From: Bradyrhizobium sp.
Lineage (GTDB): Bacteria; Pseudomonadota; Alphaproteobacteria; Rhizobiales; Xanthobacteraceae
Length of the DNA: 64,000 bases
Direction: 5' to 3'
Assembly (NCBI RefSeq): GCF_022844465.1
Contig: NZ_JALHLP010000001.1
Span: 806,001 to 870,000, forward strand
Shown: positions 53,091 through 60,771 of the stretch, piece by piece
Position numbering within the stretch: the stretch's first letter is position 1
Layout of the letters: each line of letters begins with the position of its first letter
Notes under the pieces: generated by a model
The model's database searches: none
Told to the model about the DNA's origin: nothing
What the model saw: only the letters and a program-made list of their open reading frames with translations
Translations under genes and position numbers: made by a program

Positions 53091-53594
53091 TCAATGACAC
53101 TTGAAATAATCAAAGGGTTCGCGGCAGCTCTTGCATCGCCACAGCGCCTTGCAGGCGGTCGAGCCGAATTCGGACAGCAGCTCTGTATCGTGCGAGTTGC
53201 ATTGCGGACAATTCACCTGCTGCTCGCCGAACAGTGCGCGACGCGAATGCGAGGCCTGCGGCGGCGCGATGCCGTATGCCCGAAGCTTCCGGCGGCCGTC
53301 CTCGCTCATCCAGTCCGTGGTCCAGGCCGGCGACAGCACCGTGCGGATGGTCGGCCGCGCGATGCCGGCGCGTTCCAGCGACAGCTCGATCTCGAGCGCA
53401 ATCATGTTCATGGCGGGACAGCCGGAATAGGTCGGCGTGATCGCGACCTCGACGCGGCCATCGTTCACCGTGACGTCGCGGAGTACGCCGAGATCGGCGA
53501 TGGTGAGAACAGGTATTTCGGGGTCAACCACCTGCGACGCCGCCTCCCAGGCGCGCCGGCGCAGTTCGGCGTCGCTGACGAGGCTCGTTACCAT
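53091..53594 (-). CDS. paaD: Phenylacetate oxygenase-associated protein PaaD
   Basis: A 167-residue DUF59/MIP18-like protein with a C-terminal zinc-ribbon-like Cys set: VNCPQCNSHDTELLSEFGSTACKALWRCKSCREPFDYFKCH. The N-terminal domain has VVDPEIPVLTIADLGVLRDV and the YSGCPAM Cys typical of iron-sulfur carrier proteins. PaaD is needed for phenylacetyl-CoA epoxidation, probably in assembling the PaaE cluster or PaaA diiron site. Overlaps the end of paaC by 7 bases. Confidence 0.96.
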   Translation of the reverse strand: MVTSLVSDAELRRRAWEAASQVVDPEIPVLTIADLGVLRDVTVNDGRVEVAITPTYSGCPAMNMIALEIELSLERAGIARPTIRTVLSPAWTTDWMSEDGRRKLRAYGIAPPQASHSRRALFGEQQVNCPQCNSHDTELLSEFGSTACKALWRCKSCREPFDYFKCH

Positions 53595-54364
53595 GCGGCC
53601 CCCGGAAAACTCCGCGGCACCGATTGCATTTCACTGAGCAGATGCCCGAGATGCTCGCTGTGCCGGCCATCGCGGCCGCCCTGCTGCATCCAGTCGTTGC
53701 CGGGCAAATCCAGCGTCGCCTCGCGTGCGACCTCCGACACCGCCTTGAGCCACGGCGCGCGCAAGCCGGCCGGATCGACCGCGACGCCGACCTCGATCAG
53801 GCCGCGCTCGCTGTCGTCGGCGGCGAACATCTCGCCGGTGAAAGCCCAGAGCTCGTCGATCGCCGATTGCGCGCGGCGGTGGCTTTCCTCGGTGCCGTCG
53901 CCGAGGCGGACGATCCATTCCGAGGCGTGCCTGACGTGATAGGCGCTCTCCTTCTCGGATCTGGCCGCAATCGCCGCCAGCGTCGCGTCGCCGGAGCGCA
54001 TCATCGCGCGCCAGTAGAGGTCGGCAAAGGTCGAGTAAAGGAACTGCCGTACCATGGTGCGCGCGAAATCGCCGTTCGGCTGTTCCAGCAGCAGCAGATT
54101 GCGGTACTGCCTGGCGTCGCGCAGATAGGCGAGCTTGTCCTCGTCGTTGCCCTTGCCCTCGACCCTGGCGGCGTAGGCATAGAGTTCGCGCGCCTGACCG
54201 AGCAGGTCGAGGCCCATATTGGCGAGCGCCATGTCCTCTTCCAGCATGGGCGCATGCCCGCACCATTCCGACAGCCGATGACCCAGGATCAGCGCGTCGT
54301 CGGCGCGGCGCAGCGTGTAGAGCACCAGTGGCGTTTCGGAGACGGATATGTTGGCGACGGTCAT
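53588..54364 (-). CDS. paaC: Phenylacetyl-CoA epoxidase structural subunit PaaC
   Basis: A 258-residue ferritin-like helical protein that pairs with PaaA. LSEWCGHAPMLEEDMALANMGLDLLGQARELY and EKESAYHVRHASEWIVRLGDGTEESHRR are the family blocks; PaaC has the same fold as PaaA but no working diiron site. Complete length. A 99-base gap holding a family A repeat separates it from paaB, which is unusual for this operon. Confidence 0.96.
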   Translation of the reverse strand: MTVANISVSETPLVLYTLRRADDALILGHRLSEWCGHAPMLEEDMALANMGLDLLGQARELYAYAARVEGKGNDEDKLAYLRDARQYRNLLLLEQPNGDFARTMVRQFLYSTFADLYWRAMMRSGDATLAAIAARSEKESAYHVRHASEWIVRLGDGTEESHRRAQSAIDELWAFTGEMFAADDSERGLIEVGVAVDPAGLRAPWLKAVSEVAREATLDLPGNDWMQQGGRDGRHSEHLGHLLSEMQSVPRSFPGAAW

Positions 54365-54386
54365 ATGATCTAACCCAGGTCTGAGT

Positions 54387-54456
54387 CGTCATTGCGAGCG
54401 CAGCGAAGCAATCCAGACTTGCTTTGCGGCATTGCTTCGCTGCGCTCGCAATGACG
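54387..54456. repeat. Family A palindromic repeat inside the paa operon (paaB-paaC)
   Basis: CGTCATTGCGAGCGCAGCGAAGCAATC pairs with GCATTGCTTCGCTGCGCTCGCAATGACG, about 24 complementary bases around a short loop. It is the shortest and tightest copy in the window. Confidence 0.9.
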
Positions 54457-54463
54457 GGGAAAC

Positions 54464-54754
54464 CTACATATGCCCGACTTCGTCGGGCACTTCGTAGAAT
54501 GTCGGGTGCCGATAGATCTTGGATTCCGCCGGCTCGAACATCATGCCCTTTTCGGCAGGATCGGATGCGGTGATCGCGTTCGAGGGCACCACCCAGATCG
54601 AAAGGCCCTCGCCGCGGCGGGTATAGATGTCGCGCGCGGCCTGCAGCGCCAGCGTCGCGTCGGTGGCATGCAGCGAACCGACATGCTTGTGTGCCAGCCC
54701 GTTGCGGCTGCGGATGAAGACTTCCCAGAGCGGCGTGTTCGGCGTCGGCATCAC
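54464..54754 (-). CDS. paaB: Phenylacetyl-CoA epoxidase subunit PaaB
   Basis: A 96-residue protein: MMPTPNTPLWEVFIRSRNGLAHKHVGSLHATDATLALQAARDIYTRRGEGLSIWVVPS. PaaB bridges PaaAC dimers in the multicomponent epoxidase. It starts 8 bases after paaA ends and its length is typical (about 95). Confidence 0.96.
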   Translation of the reverse strand: MMPTPNTPLWEVFIRSRNGLAHKHVGSLHATDATLALQAARDIYTRRGEGLSIWVVPSNAITASDPAEKGMMFEPAESKIYRHPTFYEVPDEVGHM

Positions 54755-54762
54755 GGGTCTCC

Positions 54763-55755
54763 CTATTCAGCGGCCTGCAAGGCGGTGCGCTGCCGGCGCT
54801 TCTCGGCATAGGCCTGCGCCGCCTCGCGCACCCAGGCGCCTTCGTCATGCGCCTTGCGTCGCGCCGCGAGCCGGTCGCGGTTGCAGGGGCCGTTGCCGGC
54901 AATGACCTGGTTGAACTCTTCCCAGTCGATGGCGCTGTACACCCAGTTGCCGGCCTCGTTTTGCTTCATGCCAGGATCGGGGATCGTCAGACCCAGGAAC
55001 TGGGCCTGCGGCACCGTGGCGTCGACGAACTTCTGCCGCAGCTCATCGTTGGAGAAACGCTTGATCTTCCATCGGGTCGAGGCGTCGCTGTGCTGGCTGA
55101 GCTTGTCGGGCGGGCCGAACATCATCAGCACCGGCCACCACCAGCGATCCAGCGCATCCTGCGCCATCGCCTTCTGCGCCTCGGTGCCGCGGCACAGCGT
55201 CAGCATGATCTCAAAACCCTGGCGCTGGTGAAAGGATTCCTCCTTGCAAACGCGGATCATCGCGCGCGCATAGGGGCCATAGGAGCAGCGGCACAGCGGG
55301 ATCTGGTTCATGATCGCGGCGCCATCGACCAGCCAGCCGATCGTGCCGATATCGGCCCAGCTCAGCGTCGGATAGTTGAAGATCGAGGAGTATTTCGCCT
55401 TGCCCGCCAGCATCAGGTCGACCAGTTCCTCGCGCGAAGCGCCGAGCGTCTCGGCAGCGGCGTAGAGATAGAGGCCGTGGCCGCATTCGTCCTGGACTTT
55501 CGCCAGAAGCGCGGCCTTGCGGCGCAACGACGGCGCCCGCGTGATCCAGTTGCCTTCGGGAAGCATGCCGACGATTTCGGAATGGGCGTGCTGGGAAATC
55601 TGCCGGGTCAGCGTCTTGCGGTAGGCCGACGGCATCCAGTCGTTGGGTTCGATGCGCTCCTCGGCGTCGATCCGGGCCTGAAACTGCGCGGCGCGCGCGG
55701 CGTCTTCAACGCAGCGGTCTTCGCGGTCCGGCGTATTGAGGGCCTGGGTGTACAT
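54763..55755 (-). CDS. paaA: Phenylacetyl-CoA epoxidase catalytic subunit PaaA
   Basis: A 330-residue diiron oxygenase subunit that epoxidises phenylacetyl-CoA at ring carbons 1 and 2. Iron ligands lie in [12 protein letters not shown] (Glu90, His93) and [11 protein letters not shown] (Glu172, His175). The C-terminal [20 protein letters not shown] is conserved. First structural gene after paaX with a 75-base gap. CGGGAGGTCGGCCC precedes the ATG, a strong ribosome-binding site. Confidence 0.97.
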   Translation of the reverse strand: MYTQALNTPDREDRCVEDAARAAQFQARIDAEERIEPNDWMPSAYRKTLTRQISQHAHSEIVGMLPEGNWITRAPSLRRKAALLAKVQDECGHGLYLYAAAETLGASREELVDLMLAGKAKYSSIFNYPTLSWADIGTIGWLVDGAAIMNQIPLCRCSYGPYARAMIRVCKEESFHQRQGFEIMLTLCRGTEAQKAMAQDALDRWWWPVLMMFGPPDKLSQHSDASTRWKIKRFSNDELRQKFVDATVPQAQFLGLTIPDPGMKQNEAGNWVYSAIDWEEFNQVIAGNGPCNRDRLAARRKAHDEGAWVREAAQAYAEKRRQRTALQAAE

Positions 55756-55817
55756 GGGCCGACCTCCCGAATGTCATCGCCGCCAACATATAACAAAAAT
55801 CATCTTAAGCAAGACAG

Positions 55818-55828
55818 ATGTGTCACAT
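55818..55828. promoter_or_regulatory. ATGTGTCACAT palindrome in the paaX-paaA gap
   Basis: Eleven-base dyad with perfect 5-base arms around one base, next to the paaX stop codon and 63-73 bases upstream of the paaA start. On the minus strand the sequence then becomes AT-rich toward paaA (TTGCTTAAGATGATTTTTG), plausible for an internal promoter. It is a candidate operator for PaaX, but it does not obviously match the E. coli PaaX box. Confidence 0.3.
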
Positions 55829-55830
55829 GT

Positions 55831-56700
55831 TCACACCGACCCGAAACGCCTGGAGAGCTCGGCGCCGGGCTTCGGCAACGGTCCGTCCTCATTGCTGGCG
55901 TGGCGATCAAGCCATTGTTCGGAAATGGGAAGCAGCGCGCGATAGACCTCGCCGCAGAGCGACCTTGCGGCCCGGCCCGGCCAGTTCGAAGGCAGCAGCG
56001 CGGTCGGCAGCAGCGGGTCGCGCAGCACGACGCGGCGGTAATGGTGAATCAGCAGGATCCGCGCGGTGAAGGCGTCGGCGTCGGTCAAGCGCTCGCCGCG
56101 GCCGATCCAGCCCCGCAACGGCTCGAAGGTTTTCATGAACTTCTGATAGGCGTCGGCGGTACGCTCAAGCGGCCAGCTTTCACTGAGCAGGCGCCGCCCG
56201 CTGTCGTCTTCGGCGGAGACTTCAAGACGAATCGCGCCGGCAGCTTCGTCCGGTACCGGCACCCCCGATGGCGCCACCCACACGCCTGGCAGCGGACTGC
56301 CGAAGCCGGCATTCTTCAACGCCTCGCGCGCGACGCCGCGATCCCCGCTATTGCCGATCAGCAGCAATTCGAACCGCCCGGTCCAGTCGGTGACCGGCGG
56401 GCCGTAGATGTGTCTTGTCGCGATATCAAAGGTTTGCCGTCCGCTCTGCACCAGGCGGTAGAAGCTGTGGCGGCCGATCCTGCTGCGCTCGAACCAGCCA
56501 TCGGCGGTCAATCGCGACATCGCGGTGCGCACCACGCTGGCGTCAACGTCCAGCCCTTCAAAGAACGCCAAGAGCGTCCCGAGCCAGACCGAGCCGCCGC
56601 GCGGCACGATGGCATCCCCGAACACCGTGATGACGATCGAGCCGGTGCGCGATGGCTCGCGCTTCAGCTCTTGGACAATGCGGGCAAGCGGCGGCGGCAT
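55831..56700 (-). CDS. paaX: Phenylacetate-responsive repressor PaaX
   Basis: A 289-residue repressor whose effector is phenylacetyl-CoA. An N-terminal winged helix covers about 20-95 (SIVITVFGDAIVPRGGSVWLGTLLAFFE, VRTAMSRLTADGWFERSRIGRHSFYRL), followed by the PaaX central and C-terminal domains (LRGWIGRGERLTDADAF, RVVLRDPLLPTALLPSNWPG). It sits directly upstream of paaA on the same strand, so it may be autoregulated and repress the whole operon. The only recognised classical regulator in the window. Confidence 0.94.
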   Translation of the reverse strand: MPPPLARIVQELKREPSRTGSIVITVFGDAIVPRGGSVWLGTLLAFFEGLDVDASVVRTAMSRLTADGWFERSRIGRHSFYRLVQSGRQTFDIATRHIYGPPVTDWTGRFELLLIGNSGDRGVAREALKNAGFGSPLPGVWVAPSGVPVPDEAAGAIRLEVSAEDDSGRRLLSESWPLERTADAYQKFMKTFEPLRGWIGRGERLTDADAFTARILLIHHYRRVVLRDPLLPTALLPSNWPGRAARSLCGEVYRALLPISEQWLDRHASNEDGPLPKPGAELSRRFGSV

Positions 56701-56753
56701 GCGTCAAGGCATAGCGCGTTTTAAGGATTTGCTACAGCGGAGCTAATCTTCTC

Positions 56754-56893
56754 CTTCTCCCCGTTCTTCACGGGGAGAAGGTTGGGATGAGGGGCTCTGT
56801 CCACGATCGTAATCTATCGATAGACATCTACCCCCTCCCCGGATCGCATCTGACGATGCAATCCGACCTCTCCCCGCAAGCGGGGCGAGGTAA
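56754..56893. repeat. Hairpin CTTCTCCCCG...CGGGGAGAAG plus family C-related repeat
   Basis: CTTCTCCCCG/CGGGGAGAAG (56754-56780) is a perfect 10-base stem with a 7-base loop. A second unit, CCCCTCCCCGGATCGCATC...GACCTCTCCCCGCAAGCGGGGCGAGGT (to 56893), resembles 26414-26467. They fill the gap between paaX and the lipase-like gene and contain no gene. Confidence 0.7.
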
Positions 56894-56904
56894 GGAGCGC
56901 GGCG

Positions 56905-57675
56905 TCAGCGATGCGGATTTGGATAAACCAGGCTGCGCCAGCCTGAGCGGTCGAACGGCTTCCACTGGCCTTCCGGCTGCGCCAGCCGATCAGCCACCGC
57001 ATAAACCGCGGCGGGGTGGTGGGCCATGCCGCAATGGCTGCTCTCGACCTCGATGCTCTCGGACGTCGCCGTCGCCTGCTCCCGACAACCCTGCCAGGCG
57101 CAAATGCCGTCGGTGCGGCTGAAGATCGCGGTGGTCGGCACCGGCGGCGTGCCCGCCAGCGCGCCGCCGAAGCGCGTATCCTCTTCATCGGCGCGCCGAC
57201 CGCTGACCATCTCATAGACCTGCCAGGCGTTGGTGGCCTTCGGCCCGGCGGCGAACGGGCTGCCGAGCGTGATGACGCCGCGGACGCGATCCGGCAGCAT
57301 CTTGGCGAGCTGGCGCGCATAGAGGCCGCCAAGGCTCCAGCCGATCAGGGATATCTTGCGACCGTGGGTATCGCTCAACTCTCGAACCAGATCCACCATC
57401 CCGTCCTGGACGCCCTCGCGCAAACCTAGATTGCGTCCCTGCAGCCATCCGCTCACTTCATACCCGCGCCCCCTGAGAAAGCTTCGCAGCGGACGCGTCG
57501 ACGCATCGGACGCGACGAGACCGGGCAATACCAAGACAGGGTGACCGTCACCTCTCGGGGCGAGGCTGAGAAGCGGCAGGGCGCCAAGAAAGGCGCCCAA
57601 CTCGGAGACGGCTCGCCCCTCCATCAGCATCAGCGTCTTGGACGGCGGCGACAGTGCCTGCGTTGCAATAGCCAT
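56905..57675 (-). CDS. Lipase-like alpha/beta hydrolase
   Basis: A 256-residue hydrolase: VLVLPGLVASDASTRPLRSFLRGRGYEVSGW is the oxyanion region of class-2 lipase/PGAP1-like proteins, the nucleophile is in LIGWSLGGLYARQLA and the His in SSHCGMAHHPA. No clear signal peptide (MAIATQALSPPSK). Substrate unknown. It lies upstream of paaX on the same strand but with 204 bases of repeats between, so the operon is uncertain. Confidence 0.8.
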   Translation of the reverse strand: MAIATQALSPPSKTLMLMEGRAVSELGAFLGALPLLSLAPRGDGHPVLVLPGLVASDASTRPLRSFLRGRGYEVSGWLQGRNLGLREGVQDGMVDLVRELSDTHGRKISLIGWSLGGLYARQLAKMLPDRVRGVITLGSPFAAGPKATNAWQVYEMVSGRRADEEDTRFGGALAGTPPVPTTAIFSRTDGICAWQGCREQATATSESIEVESSHCGMAHHPAAVYAVADRLAQPEGQWKPFDRSGWRSLVYPNPHR

Positions 57676-57864
57676 CTTGTATGCTCTCGGGCCCGGCTCC
57701 TTGCGTTTCGGCAGCCGGCTGCTGGTTCAGGGATATAGACGCACACCCCCTCGAATCGTTCCGCAGCGCAACATATCGACCAAGAAGCTAGGGAACCGGC
57801 CTTCGCCTTTCAAGCGTCCCTGATCGCGCCGCAATCGGCTGAAAGGGCGAGCGTGATTAATTGG

Positions 57865-59151
57865 TCACAACCCCCGCAGCAGGTATTCCAGGGTGTAAAG
57901 CACCAACCCGGCCAACCCGCCGATCACCGAGCCGTTGAAGCGGATGTATTGCAGGTCGCGCCCGATGTTGATTTCGATCAGCGCGATCAACTGCCCCATG
58001 TCCCAGGACTTGACCTGATCGGAAATAAAGGTCGAGACGCCGCTCTTCTGCTCGGCGACGACCGTTCGCAGCACCGCCACCAGGCCCTGGTTGATGTCGC
58101 CGCGCAGCTCGGCGTCGCCGGCCAGCGCTTCGCCCGCCGTCACGAGCATGCGCACCAGATAATGCTCCAGCACCTGCGTCTCGCCCGAGGCGCTGCGCTC
58201 GAAGAAATCGCTCACATTGGCCCAGATGTGGCGTACGAGGTCGCCCAGTTCGGGACGCGCCAGCAGATCGCGCTTCAGCCCGGCGATGCGCTCGGCGTAC
58301 ACCGGATCGGTGCCGAGGCGGTCGACGAACGTCAGCACCATGCGGTCGAACTCGCCGCGAAACGGGTGCGCGGGATCGTTGCGGACCTCCTCGAAGAAGG
58401 CGCTGGCCGAGGCCACGATCTTGTTCACCAGAAACTTGTCGGCGCGGTAGAGCTTCAACAGCGTCGGCAACTCGTCGCGGATCTTCTGGCGGATCATCGC
58501 CATCGTCTCCGCTTGGGTCATGGTCTGATGCACCGCGCGCAGGATGTCGTCGAGCAGCCCCTGATGCCGCCCCTCCTGCACGAAGGCGCGCAGTGTGCCC
58601 GCGGCGAGCGGCGCCAGGTCGATCGACATCAATTGCGCGGTGACGCGGCGGCTGACGAACGTCATCAGCCCGGAGCTTTCCGTCGCCGCGATCGCGTCGG
58701 GCAGCAGCCGCAGCGCAAAGCGGGCGAGATCCTCGCTGCGCTTGCGGTCGCGCAGCCAGTCGGCGATGAATGAGCCGAAATCGATCTGCCGCAGCTTGGC
58801 TTCGACCGGCGCAGATTCGAGGAAATGCACCTCGATGAACTCACCGAGCTTGTCGGCGATGCGGTGCTGGTTGCCCTGGATGATCGCGGTGTGCGGAATC
58901 GGAAGCCCCAGCGGCCGTTTGAACAGCGCCACCACGGCGTACCAGTCGGCCAGGCCGCCGATGGTGGCGGCCTCGGCGAAGGCTGCGACAAAGCCGAACG
59001 CCGGATGCACCGGCAACAGCGCCCTGGCGGCGACGAAGACGGCGAACGTCGCCGCCAGTACGGATGTCGCCAGCAATTTCACCCGCCGCAACTCGGCGGC
59101 GCGCGCGGCGTCGCCGGGCTTGTCGGTGACGAATGATGCGGGAAGGCTCAT
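57865..59151 (-). CDS. DUF445 family membrane protein
   Basis: A 428-residue DUF445 protein. One or two hydrophobic segments at about 28-65 (LLATSVLAATFAVFVAARALL, FVAAFAEAATIGGLADWYAVVALF), the block PLGLPIPHTAIIQGNQHRIADKLGEFIEVHFL, a long helical body, and a C-terminal hydrophobic segment (VIGGLAGLVLYTLEYLLRGL). Biochemical function unknown; related proteins in other bacteria are linked to envelope or sporulation. ATG at 59151 (MSLPASFVTD) was chosen because the longer track start lies in intergenic and repeat DNA. Confidence 0.87.
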   Translation of the reverse strand: MSLPASFVTDKPGDAARAAELRRVKLLATSVLAATFAVFVAARALLPVHPAFGFVAAFAEAATIGGLADWYAVVALFKRPLGLPIPHTAIIQGNQHRIADKLGEFIEVHFLESAPVEAKLRQIDFGSFIADWLRDRKRSEDLARFALRLLPDAIAATESSGLMTFVSRRVTAQLMSIDLAPLAAGTLRAFVQEGRHQGLLDDILRAVHQTMTQAETMAMIRQKIRDELPTLLKLYRADKFLVNKIVASASAFFEEVRNDPAHPFRGEFDRMVLTFVDRLGTDPVYAERIAGLKRDLLARPELGDLVRHIWANVSDFFERSASGETQVLEHYLVRMLVTAGEALAGDAELRGDINQGLVAVLRTVVAEQKSGVSTFISDQVKSWDMGQLIALIEINIGRDLQYIRFNGSVIGGLAGLVLYTLEYLLRGL

Positions 59152-59264
59152 GGCGGCTTTCGGACGTTGAATTCGAATTCTAACGCCTCGCGCTTGATGT
59201 GTCCCGGACGCGATGCAGCCTAGGCCATGAGAAGAATCGTCCGGCTTCGCGCTGCGCGCATAAC

Positions 59265-59363
59265 CGTCATTCCGGACGACGCGAAGCGGCGATCCGGAAT
59301 CTCGAGATTCTCGCGATGTGCGATTGCACATTGTAGTTCGTGCTTCGCACGCCCCGGAATGAC
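59265..59363. repeat. Family B palindromic repeat with internal palindromic module
   Basis: CGTCATTCCGGACGACGCG to GCCCCGGAATGAC with a shortened GGAATCTCGAGATTC core, followed by GATGTGCGATTGCACATTG, a diverged relative of the 18-base palindromic module in the copy at 44072. Confidence 0.8.
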
Positions 59364-59383
59364 TGGGCGCACCCGACAAAAAG

Positions 59384-59405
59384 AAGGCCCGCCTGAGCGG
59401 GCCTT
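59384..59405 (-). terminator. Rho-independent terminator of the phasin gene
   Basis: AAGGCCCGC-CTGA-GCGGGCCTT is a perfect 9-base stem; on the minus strand it is followed by CTTTTTG. It begins 31 bases after the phasin stop codon. The clearest terminator in the window. Confidence 0.85.
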
Positions 59406-59435
59406 CGAAAACGTCAGTTGTCAGGCGGATCGCGA

Positions 59436-59912
59436 TCAGGCGGTCTGGGAATAGACCTTGGCGAAGTTGTCCTGCGCGGTCTTGGCGCCGTCAGCGGCGA
59501 GCTTGCCGAGATATTCGGTGGTCGCCTTCGCGCGCGAGACCAGAACTTCGCCGCGCGCACGGACCATGTCCGACTGGATCTGGGCCGCTTCGCTCAGCGA
59601 CTTGGCCGAGGCGAGCTTGTCGATGCCGGCGAAGAACGCTTCGGCGTCCTGGTAGAGCGCCTGCTGGATGTTGCGGCTGATCTTGGCGGCCTCGGAAACC
59701 GAACCGGCGACGGCGGTCTCGATGGCGGCGGTCACCTTCTCGGAGCCGGCGTGCATGTCGGCGGCGCGAACCTTGGCGGTCTCGGCCTGCTTCTTCACGA
59801 ATTCACGGGCGGCTTCCGGAACTTCCAGGTTCTGGAGCTTGGTGAACGCCTCGGTGACGGGCGCGAAGGCTTCCTTGACGGTGTTCAGCACGGAATTGGT
59901 TTCGGTGGTCAT
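59436..59912 (-). CDS. Phasin (PHA granule-associated protein)
   Basis: A 158-residue helical phasin (FAPVTEAFTKLQNLEVPEAAREFVKKQAETAKVRAADMHAGSEKVTAAIETA...). Phasins coat polyhydroxyalkanoate granules. Ala-rich amphipathic helices and no signal peptide are typical. GGAG lies 7 bases before the ATG. A -35/-10 promoter, an overlapping 23-base palindrome and a strong terminator make it a discrete, regulated transcription unit next to phaC/phaE. Confidence 0.93.
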   Translation of the reverse strand: MTTETNSVLNTVKEAFAPVTEAFTKLQNLEVPEAAREFVKKQAETAKVRAADMHAGSEKVTAAIETAVAGSVSEAAKISRNIQQALYQDAEAFFAGIDKLASAKSLSEAAQIQSDMVRARGEVLVSRAKATTEYLGKLAADGAKTAQDNFAKVYSQTA

Positions 59913-59978
59913 TGGGGTTCTCCATCCTCAGGTTTGAGCTATGGGCTCACCCCGTCCGGTTTGGCCCGGGGCAAGAGG

Positions 59979-60007
59979 GTTATGGCATGCTTAATGGTGC
60001 ATCGCAA
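59979..60007 (-). promoter_or_regulatory. Candidate sigma-70 promoter of the phasin gene
   Basis: On the minus strand TTGCGA (60007-60002) and CATAAC (59984-59979) are separated by 17 bases, each 4 of 6 to consensus. The predicted start is about 60 bases upstream of the ATG. Confidence 0.5.
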
Positions 60008-60013
60008 CATTAA
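59991..60013. promoter_or_regulatory. 23-base palindrome over the phasin -35 region, candidate PhaR operator
   Basis: TTAATGGTGCATCGCAACATTAA pairs at 9 of 10 arm positions around ATC. Its core TGCATCGCA fits the TGC-N3-GCA type of site bound by the PHA regulator PhaR in related bacteria (my recollection). It covers the likely -35 element, so binding would repress. phaR is not in the window. Confidence 0.55.
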
Positions 60014-60177
60014 TGATGCGCCGCGATATCACGAGTTCGTGAAGTGATCGATGGGCGCGCTGTCCGGCGGAACCGTCCAAAGTTCCACTTCGATCTGACA
60101 CCGGAGCCACCCCCTCTACTTTGCATGGGGTTGTTTTGCGATTTTTTTGTCCGGCGGTGCAGCGCCGGGAAGCCACG

Positions 60178-60771
60178 TCAATGTTGGACCGCCGCCGGCA
60201 GCCCATAGGCCTCCATCTGTGCCCGGACCTGCGCCACATTGTGCCCGAGCACGACGATGTCGTGGGTCTTGCCGTCGACGTCCCGGACCTGGTCCCGCAA
60301 CAGGGCCTCGGCCTTGAAACCGAGGCTTTCGAACAGCGCGATCGCCGCCTGCTGGTCCACCGTCATCTGCACCGAGAGCTTCTCAAGCCCGGCGCCGAGC
60401 GCGATCGCAAAGGTCTCCTGCGACAGCGCCCGACCCACCCCCTGCCCGCGCACGTCCTGCGATACGACCATGCGGATCTCGCCGACATGGGGCGACCAGG
60501 AATGGGGGTCGCGCACCAGCGTGCCGCTGCCGACCACCGTTTTGCCCCTCAGCGCCAGCAGGCTGACGATGGCGCCGCGCTCGATCTCGTTGATCCAGGC
60601 CGACAGCACCTTGGGCTCGCTGATATTGCGCGGCAGGAACAACAGATCATGGGTCGGGAGCGCCTTGGCAAAAGCCAGCACCGCCGCCTCGTCGCTGCGC
60701 GCCATCATGCGAAATTCGATCTCACCGGCATCGGTCTTGACGCGGCGCGGATAGGAACGGGTTTCACTCAT
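60178..60771 (-). CDS. GNAT-family N-acetyltransferase
   Basis: A 197-residue GNAT domain: VVGSGTLVRDPHSWSPHVGEIRMVVSQDVRGQGVGRALSQE carries the acetyl-CoA binding motif (RGQGVG). The substrate is unknown. Its ATG overlaps the phaC stop by 4 bases (ATGA), so it is translated with phaC; ATG at 60771 was chosen over the track start 13 residues earlier for that reason. A link to PHA metabolism is only positional. Confidence 0.85.
   Translation of the reverse strand: MSETRSYPRRVKTDAGEIEFRMMARSDEAAVLAFAKALPTHDLLFLPRNISEPKVLSAWINEIERGAIVSLLALRGKTVVGSGTLVRDPHSWSPHVGEIRMVVSQDVRGQGVGRALSQETFAIALGAGLEKLSVQMTVDQQAAIALFESLGFKAEALLRDQVRDVDGKTHDIVVLGHNVAQVRAQMEAYGLPAAVQH

Noticed and set aside
54847-56724. 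Plus-strand ORF of 625 aa opposite paaA/paaX
   Set aside because: Both genes on the minus strand are clear; the ORF merely mirrors their third-position GC.
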